A DNA stretch of 64,000 nt from Betaproteobacteria bacterium SCN1 (GCA_008923315.1 WBSF01000001.1:62001-126000), one strand, 5' to 3'; counted from the stretch's first letter, positions 30,928 to 40,315 are shown. A program made the numbers and translations. The notes: generated by a model from the letters alone, not told the origin.

Positions 30928-32379
30928 ATGAGCGAAGAGATACTCGTCAACGTCACGCCGCAGGAGACGCGCGTGGCCGTCATGCACCTGGGGGCGGTGC
31001 AGGAACTCCACATCGAGCGTGCGCAATGCCGCGGTCTGGTGTCCAACATCTACATGGGCCGCGTGGTGCGCGTGCTGCCGGGCATGCAGTCGGCGTTCAT
31101 CGATGTCGGTCTCGAGCGCGCCGCTTTCCTGCACGTGGCTGACATCTGGGTCGAGCGCCACGGCAATGAACCCGAACGTCCGATCGAACAGATTCTGCAC
31201 GAAGGCCAGACCCTGATGGTGCAGGTGATCAAGGACCCCATCGGTACCAAGGGCGCCCGGCTTTCCACGCAGATCAGCTTCGCCGGCCGCTACCTCGTCT
31301 ACCTGCCGCAGGAGACGCACATCGGCGTTTCGCAGAAGATCGAGGGCGAGGAGGAGCGCGAACAGCTGCGGCAGAAGCTGCAGGATCTGATGCCGCCCGA
31401 CGCGACCGGCGGCTTCATCGTGCGCACTATGGCCGAAACCGCCGAGGATGCGGAGATCCGTGCCGACATCGAATACCTCCAGCGCCTGTGGAAGCGCATC
31501 CAGGAGCGCGGCAACTGCGTCGTGCCCTGTCTGCTGTACCAGGATCTTGATCTCTCCCTGCGGGTGCTGCGCGATTTCGTCAACAGCGATACGACCCGCA
31601 TCCTCATCGATTCGCGCGAGACCTATCAGCGCATGGCGGACTTCGCGCAGAACTACACCCATGCCGTGCTCGACAAGCTTCAGCACTACGGCGCCGACCG
31701 GCCGCTGTTCGACCTCTACGCCATCGAGGACGAAATCGCCAAGGCGCTGGGCCGGCGCGTCGATCTCAAGTCCGGCGGCTATCTCATCATCGACCAGACC
31801 GAGGCTTTGACCACGGTCGACGTCAACACCGGCGGCTTCGTTGGCGCGCGCAACTTCGACGACACCATCTTCAAGACCAATCTCGAAGCCGCGCAGGCCA
31901 TTGCGCGACAGCTGCGCCTGCGCAACCTGGGCGGCATCGTCATCATCGATTTCATCGACATGGACAACGCCGAGCATCAGGAGGCCGTGCTCGCCGAGCT
32001 GAAAAAAGCGCTTGCACGCGATCCGACGCGCACGACCGTCAGCGGATTCTCCGCGCTCGGGCTGGTGGAGATGACGCGCAAGCGCACGCGCGAATCGCTG
32101 GCCCATGTACTGTGCGAGACCTGTCCGACCTGCGACGGGCGCGGCGAAATCAAGACTGCGCAGACCGTCTGCTACGACGTGCTGCGCGAGATTCTGCGCG
32201 AGGCGCGCCAGTTCAGCGCGCGCGAATACCGTATCGTCGCTTCGCAGAGCGTCGTCGACCTGTTCCTCGACGAGGAGTCCGACAGCCTCGCCCAGCTCAT
32301 CGATTTCATCGGCAAGCCGGTTTCGCTACAGGTCGAGACCACGTACCCGCAGGAGCAGTACGACATCATCCTGCTGTAA
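30928..32379 (+). CDS. rng: Ribonuclease G
   Basis: Endoribonuclease that matures the 5' end of 16S rRNA and degrades some mRNAs. The 483 residues have the RNase G length. They contain an S1 domain (about 35-130, with NIYMGRVVRVLPGMQSAFIDVG), a catalytic core with LTTVDVNTGGFVG and GGIVIIDFIDMDN, and the zinc-link CETCPTCDGRG. ATG 30928 follows directly after the inverted repeat at 30868-30912. Confidence 0.96.
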   Translation: MSEEILVNVTPQETRVAVMHLGAVQELHIERAQCRGLVSNIYMGRVVRVLPGMQSAFIDVGLERAAFLHVADIWVERHGNEPERPIEQILHEGQTLMVQVIKDPIGTKGARLSTQISFAGRYLVYLPQETHIGVSQKIEGEEEREQLRQKLQDLMPPDATGGFIVRTMAETAEDAEIRADIEYLQRLWKRIQERGNCVVPCLLYQDLDLSLRVLRDFVNSDTTRILIDSRETYQRMADFAQNYTHAVLDKLQHYGADRPLFDLYAIEDEIAKALGRRVDLKSGGYLIIDQTEALTTVDVNTGGFVGARNFDDTIFKTNLEAAQAIARQLRLRNLGGIVIIDFIDMDNAEHQEAVLAELKKALARDPTRTTVSGFSALGLVEMTRKRTRESLAHVLCETCPTCDGRGEIKTAQTVCYDVLREILREARQFSAREYRIVASQSVVDLFLDEESDSLAQLIDFIGKPVSLQVETTYPQEQYDIILL

Positions 32380-32436
32380 GCCAGGGGCCGGAGGCATCAT
32401 CTTGGCATCACACATTGGCTTGGCCGCCGCGACGGC

Positions 32437-33063
32437 ATGAACGTTCGCGCCCCGGCTTACTGGCGTACCGCGTGCGCCGAACTCGCTGCCGCCGACCCGG
32501 TGATGGCGGCGCTCATCGAGCGCTATCCCGACTGCGTGCTGGGTACGCGCGGCGATCCTTTCGAGACGCTGGCGCGGGCCATCGTCGGCCAGCAGATTTC
32601 CGTGAAGGCCGCCGACAGCATCTGGGCACGTTTCGAGACGGCGGCCGGCCGGGTCGATCCGGCACGCATCGCCGCGCTCGCGCCGGAAGCGCTGGCCGGC
32701 TGCGGACTGTCGCGCCGCAAGGCCGAATACCTCAGCGATCTGGCCGGGCATTTTCTCGACGGCCGCGTGGTGCCGGCCCGCTGGAAGCGCCTGCCCGACG
32801 AGGCCGTGATTGCCGAACTGGTCGATGTGCGGGGTATCGGCCGCTGGACGGCCGAGATGTTCCTGATCTTCAACCTGCGCCGGCCGGACGTCTGGCCGGT
32901 CGACGACATCGGCCTGCAGAAGGCGGTGGCGCTGCACTATCTGGACGGCGAACGGCCCACGCCGCGCATGCTGCGCACGCATGGCGAACGCCATGCGCCC
33001 TGGCGCACGGTGGCGACCTGGTATCTGTGGCGCAGCCTCGATCCGGCGGTGGTGCAGTACTGA
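32437..33063 (+). CDS. AlkA-type DNA-3-methyladenine glycosylase (HhH-GPD)
   Basis: Base-excision glycosylase that removes alkylated bases. The 208 residues contain ARAIVGQQISVKAAD (about 47-60), the helix-hairpin-helix LVDVRGIGRWTAEMFL (about 128-143) and the catalytic-aspartate stretch WPVDDIGL (Asp 157). It lacks the N-terminal domain of E. coli AlkA and resembles the short DNA-3-methyladenine glycosylase 2 group. It lies 57 bases after rng and ends at a perfect bidirectional terminator. Confidence 0.92.
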   Translation: MNVRAPAYWRTACAELAAADPVMAALIERYPDCVLGTRGDPFETLARAIVGQQISVKAADSIWARFETAAGRVDPARIAALAPEALAGCGLSRRKAEYLSDLAGHFLDGRVVPARWKRLPDEAVIAELVDVRGIGRWTAEMFLIFNLRRPDVWPVDDIGLQKAVALHYLDGERPTPRMLRTHGERHAPWRTVATWYLWRSLDPAVVQY

Positions 33064-33080
33064 ATGGAACGCGCATATGA

Positions 33081-33108
33081 AAAACGGGCGGCTGCAGCCG
33101 CCCGTTTT
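33081..33108. terminator. Bidirectional Rho-independent terminator
   Basis: A perfect palindrome: a 12-base stem (AAAACGGGCGGC with GCCGCCCGTTTT) around TGCA, between the convergent glycosylase and PhoX genes. The T tract on each strand allows termination in both directions. Confidence 0.93.
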
Positions 33109-33125
33109 CGCATGCATTGCATTTA

Positions 33126-34625
33126 TTACAGCGCGCCGTTGTCCCAGGGACCGGTGATGGCGAAAGTGATGCCCGGTGTCTGGATGTTCACGAACAGCCA
33201 CTCGTTGTGGAAGGTTGCGCCGCAGAATTCCGAACCGCGCTGGTCGCCGCTGAAGGTGCGGCCCGACGGGCGGGTCTGGCTGCCCATGCCGCCGGAACGG
33301 AAGTCCAGGTTGTTGTAGCAGAAGGGGAACACCATGCCGTCGAGCGTGAGGCCGCGCAGCGCCTGTGGGCTGGTGCTGCCGTCTTCGCACAGGATCAGGC
33401 TGCCGCGCGGGCTCCAGGCGATGTTGTCGGGATTGTCGAGCACGGCACTGCCGGTCGATTCGTACACCAGGCCAAAGGTTTCCTTGCGCGGATCGTAGGC
33501 GAAGATCTGGCCCTTGCCGGCGGCGCCGCCGCTGGTGGAACAGACGTAGATGAGGCCGTTGCCGTACCAGGTGCCTTCGCCGCGCACGATGCTGGAAGCG
33601 CCCTGCATCAGGCCCTGCGCGACCACGCCGCCGTATTGCGTGCCAGTGATGAAAGGCTTGTCCGGGTTCTCGATGTCGACCCATTCCACATCCCAGGTCG
33701 CACCAGCGGGCTGGCCGACGCCGGTGTTGTAGTAGGGGTAGCTGGTGCCGGCCCAGGTGACGCTGGCATTGGGCGAAGCCACCAGTTTCATCATCTGCAG
33801 GCGCCCGCCGAGCGCGGGCCGGCCGCGGACGTTGGGGATGAAGCGGTAGAAGCCGGAGGGCGTGCTGTCCTCGGTTTCGTAGATGTAGCCGGTCACGGGG
33901 TCGACGGCGACGGCTTCGTGGCTGAAGCAGCCCATGTCGCGCAGCGGCACCGGCTGGGTGGCACCGGAGGCGGGCACGTCGAAGCAGTAGCCGTGCTGCT
34001 TGGTGTAGTTGCCGTTGGTGTGCAGGCCGTTGGAGGTTTCCTCGCAGGTGATCCAGGAGTTCCAGGGCGTGGGGCCGCCGGCGCAGTTGCGGATCGTGCC
34101 GGAGATCGTGGCCCAGCTCGACAGCCATTTCTGCTGTTTGGGGGCGAACACGAGGTTGGTCGTGCCGCCGTCGCACTTCGGATCGTAGGTCAGGCGGGCG
34201 GGGGCGAAGGTGCCGGTCGTGCCACCCTGTTCGTGGTTGCGCACCAGCACGAACTTGTCGGCGTCGGCAGCGATCACGGCCATGCCGTCGTGCAGGCCCG
34301 GGGTGGGCACGCCGTCGCTCATCACGTCGCCGGTCCAGCCGAAGGACCAGTAGCGGAAGCCCTGCGGCAACTGCAGCAGCGGCAGGCCGGTCGCTTCGTC
34401 GGCCACCGGGGCGAGCGGGCCGTAGTCGGGGCTGTAGGGCAGCGACACGGCGTGGGCGCGACCGGAACCGACGATGCTGAACGGCATGGCGACGGCGGCG
34501 GCCGCGGCGATGCCGCTTTTCAGGAAGCCGCGGCGGCCGAGTGTCCAGTGGGGGTCGAGGGATTTCTGTTCGGTGGCCTGGGTCAGGTCGCGGATGAGAT
34601 CGAGATGTTCGTCACGGGTGGACAT
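33126..34625 (-). CDS. phoX: PhoX-type (DUF839) Tat-exported phosphatase-like protein
   Basis: Calcium/iron-dependent alkaline phosphatase family, likely releasing phosphate from organic phosphates in the periplasm. The 499 residues start at ATG 34625. A twin-arginine signal (GRRGFLKSG, Arg 31-32) follows a long N-region. The mature protein has VRNHEQGG, WNSWITCEE, CFSHEAVAVDPVTGYIYETED and NIAWSPRGSLILCEDG, all typical of PhoX beta-propeller proteins. Family members vary in activity, so the substrate is not certain. Transcribed with the PEP-CTERM gene 54 bases upstream. Frame is open 16 codons before ATG 34625. Confidence 0.85.
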   Translation of the reverse strand: MSTRDEHLDLIRDLTQATEQKSLDPHWTLGRRGFLKSGIAAAAAVAMPFSIVGSGRAHAVSLPYSPDYGPLAPVADEATGLPLLQLPQGFRYWSFGWTGDVMSDGVPTPGLHDGMAVIAADADKFVLVRNHEQGGTTGTFAPARLTYDPKCDGGTTNLVFAPKQQKWLSSWATISGTIRNCAGGPTPWNSWITCEETSNGLHTNGNYTKQHGYCFDVPASGATQPVPLRDMGCFSHEAVAVDPVTGYIYETEDSTPSGFYRFIPNVRGRPALGGRLQMMKLVASPNASVTWAGTSYPYYNTGVGQPAGATWDVEWVDIENPDKPFITGTQYGGVVAQGLMQGASSIVRGEGTWYGNGLIYVCSTSGGAAGKGQIFAYDPRKETFGLVYESTGSAVLDNPDNIAWSPRGSLILCEDGSTSPQALRGLTLDGMVFPFCYNNLDFRSGGMGSQTRPSGRTFSGDQRGSEFCGATFHNEWLFVNIQTPGITFAITGPWDNGAL

Positions 34626-34679
34626 GCGAGTGCTCCTGTTCGGTAATCGAAGAATACGGGGATTGGGGCGCAATGCGGA

Positions 34680-35231
34680 TCAGGCGCGGCGGCGACGCGC
34701 AGCCAGGCCGACGAGGCCGAGGCCGGCGAGCATCAGCCCCCAGGTTTCGGCTTCCGGCACGGTGGCGGTGAGGGTGTAAGTCATCATGCCGCTGCCCAGT
34801 TCGTCGGTGTAGTCGGCGATGGCGAGCACGAAATCGTCGTTGCCGTAGGTGTTGGTGAAGCTGAAGGTGGCGGGTACGCCGGGGCCGACGGTCCAGGGAT
34901 CGGTGCCGTCGCCGAGACCGACGAAAACGCTGCTGGCCGCAGCGCCGCTGAACAGGTCGAAGTAGTTGGCCGTATCGGATTCGAGTCCGTACCACACGCC
35001 GAAAACGACGTCGAAGTCGGTGGGGCCGGGCGTGACGGTCAGCGTGGCGGTGTCGAGAAAATCGACATTGAAACGCCAGAAGGACCAGTTGGCGGGCGTG
35101 CCATGGGTGTCGGCACCGACACTGCCGAGATAGGTGCCGCTGCCCAGCGGCATGTAGTCCGGTACGGCGGCTTGCGCGGCGGTGCCGGCACAGGCCAGCG
35201 CCACGGCCAGGATCAGGGATTTGGACTGCAT
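34680..35231 (-). CDS. PEP-CTERM sorting domain protein
   Basis: 183 residues with a cleavable signal (ending TAAQAAVPD) and a C-terminal PEP-CTERM tail (about 158-183). The tail is VPEAETWGLMLAGLGLVGL followed by ARRRRA, recognised by an exosortase in strains that make exopolysaccharide. The body is a short beta-rich domain (FDVVFGVWYG, TYTLTATVPE) with no assigned function. It lies just upstream of PhoX in the same direction. No exosortase gene is in the window. Confidence 0.88.
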   Translation of the reverse strand: MQSKSLILAVALACAGTAAQAAVPDYMPLGSGTYLGSVGADTHGTPANWSFWRFNVDFLDTATLTVTPGPTDFDVVFGVWYGLESDTANYFDLFSGAAASSVFVGLGDGTDPWTVGPGVPATFSFTNTYGNDDFVLAIADYTDELGSGMMTYTLTATVPEAETWGLMLAGLGLVGLAARRRRA

Positions 35232-35340
35232 GTGGGTTCTCCTTCGGATAGGGAACCCGCAGTGTGCGGCGGCCGGATGACAGGCCGTCGTGCGCCGTGC
35301 GCCGTCCGGTTAGGCCGATCGGATCATTGCCCGGAGAAGA

Positions 35341-36669
35341 TCAGGGCGCGTCCGCCACGAATTTCAGCACGTTGCCGTTGATGCAGTAGCGCTTGTGCGT
35401 CGGCGGCGGGCCATCGTCGAAGACGTGGCCCAGATGGATGCCCGAGCTGGCGCTGCGCACTTCGACACGCTTCATGCCGTGGCTGTCGTCCTCGTGCAGC
35501 GTGATCGCGCCGGGCAGGGGGTTGAAGAAGCTCGGCCAGCCGGTACCGCTGTCGAATTTGGTGTCGGTGCGGAACAGTGCGGCACCGGTAACCGGATCGA
35601 CGAAGGTTCCGGGCCGTTTCTCGTCCAGATGCGAACCGGTGAAGGCGCGCTCCGTGCCCTGTTCGAAGGCGATGCTGCGCTGCTCCGGCGTCAGCAGGCG
35701 GAAGCCCAGCCACTTCCAGAAGCGCGCCTGTCCGCCGTCGTAGCCGGTGTAGCGTGCAACCTCCCGGCCCTGTTCGAAGAGCACGATGGTCGGCGTGGCA
35801 AAGAGCGGTTTGTCCAGCGTCCAGCCCGTGGGCGCCTGTGCGGCGAGCGTGCGGGCGACCGGCACGCCGGCCTGCCAGTGGTCGAGCACGTCCGCCTTGA
35901 AGCGCTTGCAGAAATCGCAGTGCTCGGCCTCGAAGACGACCAGCTGCCGCGCGAATGCGAGCGCCTTGCCGTCGAGGCGGGAGACGGGCGCGGCCAGGGG
36001 CGTATCGGAGCCGGGATAGCGCACGCCGGTGCCGCCGAGGCCGCAGTAACCGTTCGGATTTTTCGCGAGATAGTCCTGGTGGTAGGTTTCCGCGGGGAAA
36101 TAGGCGTGCAGCGGGGCGATCTCGGTGGTGATGCTGCCGAAACCCGCCTTTGTCAAAGCCTGCTGATAGGCCGCGCGGGTCTGTTCCGCAACTGCCCGCT
36201 GCGCTGCATCGTGCGTGTAGATGGCGCTGCGGTAGTTGCTGCCCACGTCGTTGCCCTGGCGGTCGCCCTGGGTGGGGTCGTGGTTTTCCCAGAATTTGAT
36301 CAGCACCTTTTCCAGCGTGGTGCGCGCGGGATCGAAGCGTACCTTCACCACTTCCGCGTGATTGCGCCGGGCGGACTGGCCGCGCCGCAGCGCGCGTTCC
36401 TGTGCCAGCACGGCATCGTAGGTGCCGGCGATTTCGCCGTTGGCGTAGCCGCTTTCCACATCGACGACGCCGGGCACTTCGGACATGCGTTTTTCCGCGC
36501 CCCAGAAGCAGCCCATGCCGAGCACGATACTGTCGAGCGGCGCCCCGGGCCGGGTTGCCGGATCGGCTGGCCGGGCAGTCGCCGCCGGCGTTTCGCGCGC
36601 ACAGGCGCTAAGGAGCAGGCTTGCGCACAGCGCAAGACAGACAAGCGGGACAGAGCGGATGGCATGCAT
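35341..36669 (-). CDS. msrAB: Fusion of MsrA, thioredoxin-like and MsrB domains (lipoprotein)
   Basis: Repairs methionine sulfoxide in exported proteins. A lipoprotein signal (LLLSAC, Cys 23) is followed by MsrA (about 47-220, catalytic Cys 54 in GMGCFWGAEK, resolving Cys 209), and a thioredoxin-like segment (about 225-325, CDFC at 251-254). MsrB follows (about 326-442, catalytic Cys 429 in RYCINGNVLKF). The order MsrA-Trx-MsrB differs from the Trx-MsrA-MsrB order of Neisseria PilB. The usual MsrB zinc cysteines are absent, and the resolving position is Thr (SGTGWPSF). The CDFC domain may recycle both reductases; that is inference. Confidence 0.93.
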   Translation of the reverse strand: MHAIRSVPLVCLALCASLLLSACARETPAATARPADPATRPGAPLDSIVLGMGCFWGAEKRMSEVPGVVDVESGYANGEIAGTYDAVLAQERALRRGQSARRNHAEVVKVRFDPARTTLEKVLIKFWENHDPTQGDRQGNDVGSNYRSAIYTHDAAQRAVAEQTRAAYQQALTKAGFGSITTEIAPLHAYFPAETYHQDYLAKNPNGYCGLGGTGVRYPGSDTPLAAPVSRLDGKALAFARQLVVFEAEHCDFCKRFKADVLDHWQAGVPVARTLAAQAPTGWTLDKPLFATPTIVLFEQGREVARYTGYDGGQARFWKWLGFRLLTPEQRSIAFEQGTERAFTGSHLDEKRPGTFVDPVTGAALFRTDTKFDSGTGWPSFFNPLPGAITLHEDDSHGMKRVEVRSASSGIHLGHVFDDGPPPTHKRYCINGNVLKFVADAP

Positions 36670-36768
36670 GGGGGAACCTTTCTTCTGGCGGCGTGCCGCC
36701 GGGCGCAGCGTCCTTGTCCCTTGGTCGGCGTTCCGCGTGCAACCTTACAGTGCCGGCCGGAACGGCCC

Positions 36769-37542
36769 TCAGCCGGCGAGGTTCAGTTCGGCGATGACCG
36801 GCGCGTGATCGGAGGGCTGCTTGAGCTTGCGCATCGCGCGGTCGACGGTCGATGCCGTGCAGGCGGCGGCCAGCGGCGCGGACAGCAGGATGTGGTCGAT
36901 CCTGAGGCCGCGGTTCTTCTGGAAGCCGAGCATGCGGTAATCCCACCAGGAGAAGGTCTTGTCGGGCTGCTCGAAGAGACGGAAGCTGTCCTTCAGGCCC
37001 AGGTCCAGCAGTTTCCGGAAGCGTTCGCGCTCGGGCGGCGAGACGAGCACGTCGTCTTTCCAGGCCTCGGGGTCGTGCACGTCGCGGTCTTCCGGTGCGA
37101 TGTTGTAGTCGCCCAGCACGGCCAGGTTCGGATGGCGAGTCAATTCGCCCGTCAGCCACGCGGTCAGCGCGTCGAACCAGGCGAGCTTGTAGGGATACTT
37201 GTCGGAATCGAGGCTCTGGCCGTTGGGGCAGTAGACGCACACGAGGCGTACGCCGTCGACGGTGGCGGCGATCACGCGCTTCTGTTCGTCCGCGTAGCCG
37301 GGGATGCCGATCTGCACGTCGGTTGCCGCGCTGCGGCTCACGATGGCCACGCCGTTGTAGGTCTTCTGGCCGGAAAACGCCGCGTGGTAGCCGGCGGCTT
37401 CGAGTTCGGCCACGGGAAAGGCGTCGTCGGTGAGCTTGGTTTCCTGCAGGCACACCGCGTCGGGCTGGCGGGTGGCGAGAAAGTCCAGCAGCTGGGGCAG
37501 GCGGACCTTGAGGGAATTGACGTTCCAGGCGGCGATTTTCAT
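36769..37542 (-). CDS. xthA: Exodeoxyribonuclease III
   Basis: AP endonuclease and 3' exonuclease of base-excision repair. The 257 residues have the family hallmarks: [21 protein letters not shown], a GVAIVSR stretch, [28 protein letters not shown] and the C-terminal LRIDHILLS and [10 protein letters not shown]. The metal-binding Glu and catalytic Asp-Asn pair are in place. It lies 51 bases after the DUF4124 gene, with a GC hairpin (37558-37578) but no T tract between them. Confidence 0.95.
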   Translation of the reverse strand: MKIAAWNVNSLKVRLPQLLDFLATRQPDAVCLQETKLTDDAFPVAELEAAGYHAAFSGQKTYNGVAIVSRSAATDVQIGIPGYADEQKRVIAATVDGVRLVCVYCPNGQSLDSDKYPYKLAWFDALTAWLTGELTRHPNLAVLGDYNIAPEDRDVHDPEAWKDDVLVSPPERERFRKLLDLGLKDSFRLFEQPDKTFSWWDYRMLGFQKNRGLRIDHILLSAPLAAACTASTVDRAMRKLKQPSDHAPVIAELNLAG

Positions 37543-37593
37543 GCCGCGAGTGTAGCAGGCCGCCGTCGCATGGCGGCCCGTCAGGGAGTGGGT

Positions 37594-38118
37594 TCAGTGT
37601 GCTGCCGGCGGCGCCGCGGCAGGGACGGGTTGCGGCGCGGGTTTGCGGCCGGGCGGCGCCGACTTGGGATAACCCGCGCGGTCGAGCATGGCATGCCACT
37701 GGCCGGCTTCGAAACCATCGATCTTGTCTGCGCCGACGACGATCACGGGCACGGAGAGATTGCCGGTCAGTTTTTTCAGGTCGGCCTGCGCTTCCGGGCT
37801 GGACTGGGGGTCCTTGCCGCTGTAGGGAATGCCCCGTTCCGCGAGCAGCTGGCGGGCCATGTCGCAGGGCGCGCCGCAGGCGCTCGCATAGAGGGTGACC
37901 GGATTCTTCTCGCGCGCGGTCTTGGCAGCGTAGCTTTCGTTGTCGTCGATGACGTTGCCCTTGAAGGATTTCTGCTGGGCGTTGCGCACGCTGGCGGGCG
38001 GCGGCTGGTCGCTGTAGACCATGCGCCCCTGCGCGTCTTTCCACTGGTAAAGCTGGGCTGCGCCGGCGAATGGGCTGGCTGCCAGGCCCAGGGCGATGAG
38101 GATGAATGCCGCCTTCAT
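37594..38118 (-). CDS. DUF4124 and glutaredoxin-like exported protein
   Basis: 174-residue periplasmic protein. A signal peptide (MKAAFILIALGLAASPFAGA) precedes a DUF4124 motif (LYQWKDAQGRMVYSDQPPP), then a glutaredoxin-like domain (about 70-150) with VTLYASACGAPCDMARQLLAERGIPY and VPVIVV. The active-site cysteines are CGAPC, with three residues between them instead of two. The C-terminus is proline-rich. A thiol-redox role outside the cytoplasm is plausible. The neighbouring MsrAB and nearby TlpA-like genes make a redox-rich stretch, though not one clear operon. Confidence 0.8.
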   Translation of the reverse strand: MKAAFILIALGLAASPFAGAAQLYQWKDAQGRMVYSDQPPPASVRNAQQKSFKGNVIDDNESYAAKTAREKNPVTLYASACGAPCDMARQLLAERGIPYSGKDPQSSPEAQADLKKLTGNLSVPVIVVGADKIDGFEAGQWHAMLDRAGYPKSAPPGRKPAPQPVPAAAPPAAH

Positions 38119-38211
38119 GCTGCCTCCGGAAATTACGACGTAATCGCCCCAATAACGGCCGGATGCGGCAAAGCTTTACCCGGCGGCGGTGTGCGCCGAC
38201 GGGCGGCGGTT

Positions 38212-40251
38212 TCAGGCCATGCCGTTGTGCCGTAGCAGCGCGTCGATGGTCGGCTCGCGGCCGCGGAAGGCCTTGAAGGATTCGAGCGCGGGCCGGGCGC
38301 CGCCCTGGGCGAGGATTTCGCTCCAGAAACGGTGGCCGACCTCCGGGTTCAGCACGCCGCCGTAGCCTTCGGCCTCGTCCTCGAACAGCGCGTAGGCGTC
38401 GGCCGACAGCACTTCCGCCCACTTGTAGCTGTAATAGCCGGCCGCGTAGCCGCCCGCGAAGATGTGCGAGAAATTATTCGGGAAACGGTTGTAGTCGGGC
38501 GGGACGATGACCGCGACCTGCCTGCGGATGTCGTTCAGCAGATCCATGGCGGTCCGGCCGCCGTTGGGGTCGAAGTCGTCGTGCAGGCGCATGTCGAAGC
38601 TGGCGAATTCGATCTGGCGAAGCGTCTGCAGGCCGGCCTGGAAATTCTTGGCGGCCAGCATCTTGTCGAACAGGTCTTTGGGCAGCGTCGCGCCGGTGTC
38701 GACGTGCGCGGTCATGTGCTTCAGCACGTCCCATTCCCAGCAGAAGTTCTCCATGAACTGGCTGGGCAGCTCGACCGCGTCCCACTCCACGCCGTTGATG
38801 CCGGACACGCCGAGCTCCTCGATCTGCGTCAGCAGATGGTGCAGGCCGTGGCCGGTCTCGTGGAAGAGAGTGATGACCTCGTCGTGGGTGAAGAGTGCGG
38901 GCCTGTCGCCGACCGGGGCCGAGAAATTGCAGTTGAGATAGGCCACCGGCGTCTGTACGCCATCGGGTTTGCGGCGTCGGGTGATGACGTCGTCCATCCA
39001 CGCGCCGCCGCGCTTGGACGCGCGCGCGTACAGATCGAGATAGAACTGGCCGACGCGCTGGCCGGCGTGGTCGGTCAGTGTGTAGAACTTCACGTCCGGA
39101 TGCCACACCGGCGCCTGGTCCTCGCGGATGTGCAGGCCGTAGAGCGTTTCGATCAGCTTGAACAGGCCGGCCAGTACGCGCGGCTCGGGGAAGTACTGCT
39201 TCACCTCCTGGTCGGAGAAGCTGTAGCGCGCCACGCGCAGCTTCTCTGAGACGTAGGCGTTGTCCCAGGCTTCGAGGGCGTCGTAGCCCAGTTCGTCGCG
39301 GGCGAAGGCCTTCAGTTCGTCGAAGTCCTTTTCCGCGTAGGGGCGGGCACGGACGGCGAGCTCGTCGAGAAACTTCAGCACCTCGGCCGGCGTGTCGGCC
39401 ATCTTGGCTTCCAGCGAGACTTCGGCGTAGGACCTGAAGCCCAGCAGCCCGGCCGCCTCGCGGCGCAGCTTGAGGATCTGCGCGATCAAGGGGGTGTTGT
39501 CGAGCTCGGGCTTGCCGAACTCGGCGGCGCGGGTGACGTAGGCGCGATACAGGATCTGCCGCAGTTCCCGGCTGTCGGCGTACTGCATCACCGGCAGGTA
39601 GGACGGCATCTGCAACGTGATCTTCCAGCCGGTTTCGCCATCCGCCTCGGCGGCGGCCTTCATCATCGCCAGCACGTCGTCGGGAATGCCGGCCAGCTCG
39701 GACGGTTCGTCGATGATGAGGTGGTAGTCGTTGGTGGCGTCGAGCAGGTTTTCCTCGAATTTCGCGGAAATCTGCGCCAGTTCCTCCTGCAGCTGCATGA
39801 AGCGCGCCTTCCGGTCGTCCGGCAGCTCGGCGCCGCCCAGGCGGAAGTCGCGCAGCTCGTTTTCCACGATCTTCTTGCGTGCGGCCGACAGCGTGGCGTA
39901 GCCGGGGCCGGCCTTCAGCGCCTTGAACTTGGCGAACAGCGCCTCGTTCTGCCCCAGTTCGGCGTAGTAGACCGTGATCTTGGGCAGGTTGGCGTTGTAG
40001 ACCTCGCGCAGTTCGGGCGAATCCATCACCGAATGCAGGTGCGAGACCACGCCCCAGGCGCGGCCCAGCTTTTCGTTCGCATCGTCGAGCGGGGCGACGA
40101 AGGCGTCCCAGTCGGCCGGCGTGTCGGGTGCTTCCGCGCGCGCCACGGCGGCGCGGGCGTCGGCCAGCAGCCGGTCGATGGCGGGGGTGACGAATTCGGG
40201 CTTGAATTCGGCAAAACGGGGCAGGCCGGAAAAATCGAGAAGCGGGTTCAT
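38212..40251 (-). CDS. prlC: Oligopeptidase A (M3 family zinc metallopeptidase)
   Basis: Cytoplasmic zinc endopeptidase that degrades short peptides and signal-peptide fragments. The 679 residues are full length. The zinc site HETGH is at 464-468 within LFHETGHGLHHLL, followed by the downstream glutamate region. The N-terminal SGLPRFAEFKPEFVTPAID and the C-terminal GYAAGYYSYKWAEVLSADAYA are typical. It diverges from the gamma carbonic anhydrase gene across 64 bases that hold a symmetric -10 element. Confidence 0.95.
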   Translation of the reverse strand: MNPLLDFSGLPRFAEFKPEFVTPAIDRLLADARAAVARAEAPDTPADWDAFVAPLDDANEKLGRAWGVVSHLHSVMDSPELREVYNANLPKITVYYAELGQNEALFAKFKALKAGPGYATLSAARKKIVENELRDFRLGGAELPDDRKARFMQLQEELAQISAKFEENLLDATNDYHLIIDEPSELAGIPDDVLAMMKAAAEADGETGWKITLQMPSYLPVMQYADSRELRQILYRAYVTRAAEFGKPELDNTPLIAQILKLRREAAGLLGFRSYAEVSLEAKMADTPAEVLKFLDELAVRARPYAEKDFDELKAFARDELGYDALEAWDNAYVSEKLRVARYSFSDQEVKQYFPEPRVLAGLFKLIETLYGLHIREDQAPVWHPDVKFYTLTDHAGQRVGQFYLDLYARASKRGGAWMDDVITRRRKPDGVQTPVAYLNCNFSAPVGDRPALFTHDEVITLFHETGHGLHHLLTQIEELGVSGINGVEWDAVELPSQFMENFCWEWDVLKHMTAHVDTGATLPKDLFDKMLAAKNFQAGLQTLRQIEFASFDMRLHDDFDPNGGRTAMDLLNDIRRQVAVIVPPDYNRFPNNFSHIFAGGYAAGYYSYKWAEVLSADAYALFEDEAEGYGGVLNPEVGHRFWSEILAQGGARPALESFKAFRGREPTIDALLRHNGMA

Positions 40252-40278
40252 GGCGGCGGGCAGGGAAGGGACCTAGGA

Positions 40279-40286
40279 ATTATAAT
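40279..40286. promoter_or_regulatory. Shared symmetric -10 region between prlC and the carbonic anhydrase gene
   Basis: The core GAATTATAATC reads as TATAAT on the plus strand (40281-40286) and as TATAAT on the minus strand (40284 to 40279). Predicted leaders are about 20-25 bases on each side. The same GAATTATAA core occurs at 17685, between another divergent pair. Confidence 0.55.
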
Positions 40287-40315
40287 CTTCGGTCTCCCGG
40301 TTCTTTTTCAACCCC

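Noticed and set aside
37558..37578. GC-rich hairpin between xthA and the DUF4124 gene as a terminator
   Set aside because: No T tract follows on the minus strand, so it is not supported as Rho-independent.
35395..38235. A long open frame on the plus strand opposite msrAB, xthA and the DUF4124 gene
   Set aside because: It spans several genes with strong motifs on the other strand and contains no recognisable domain of its own.
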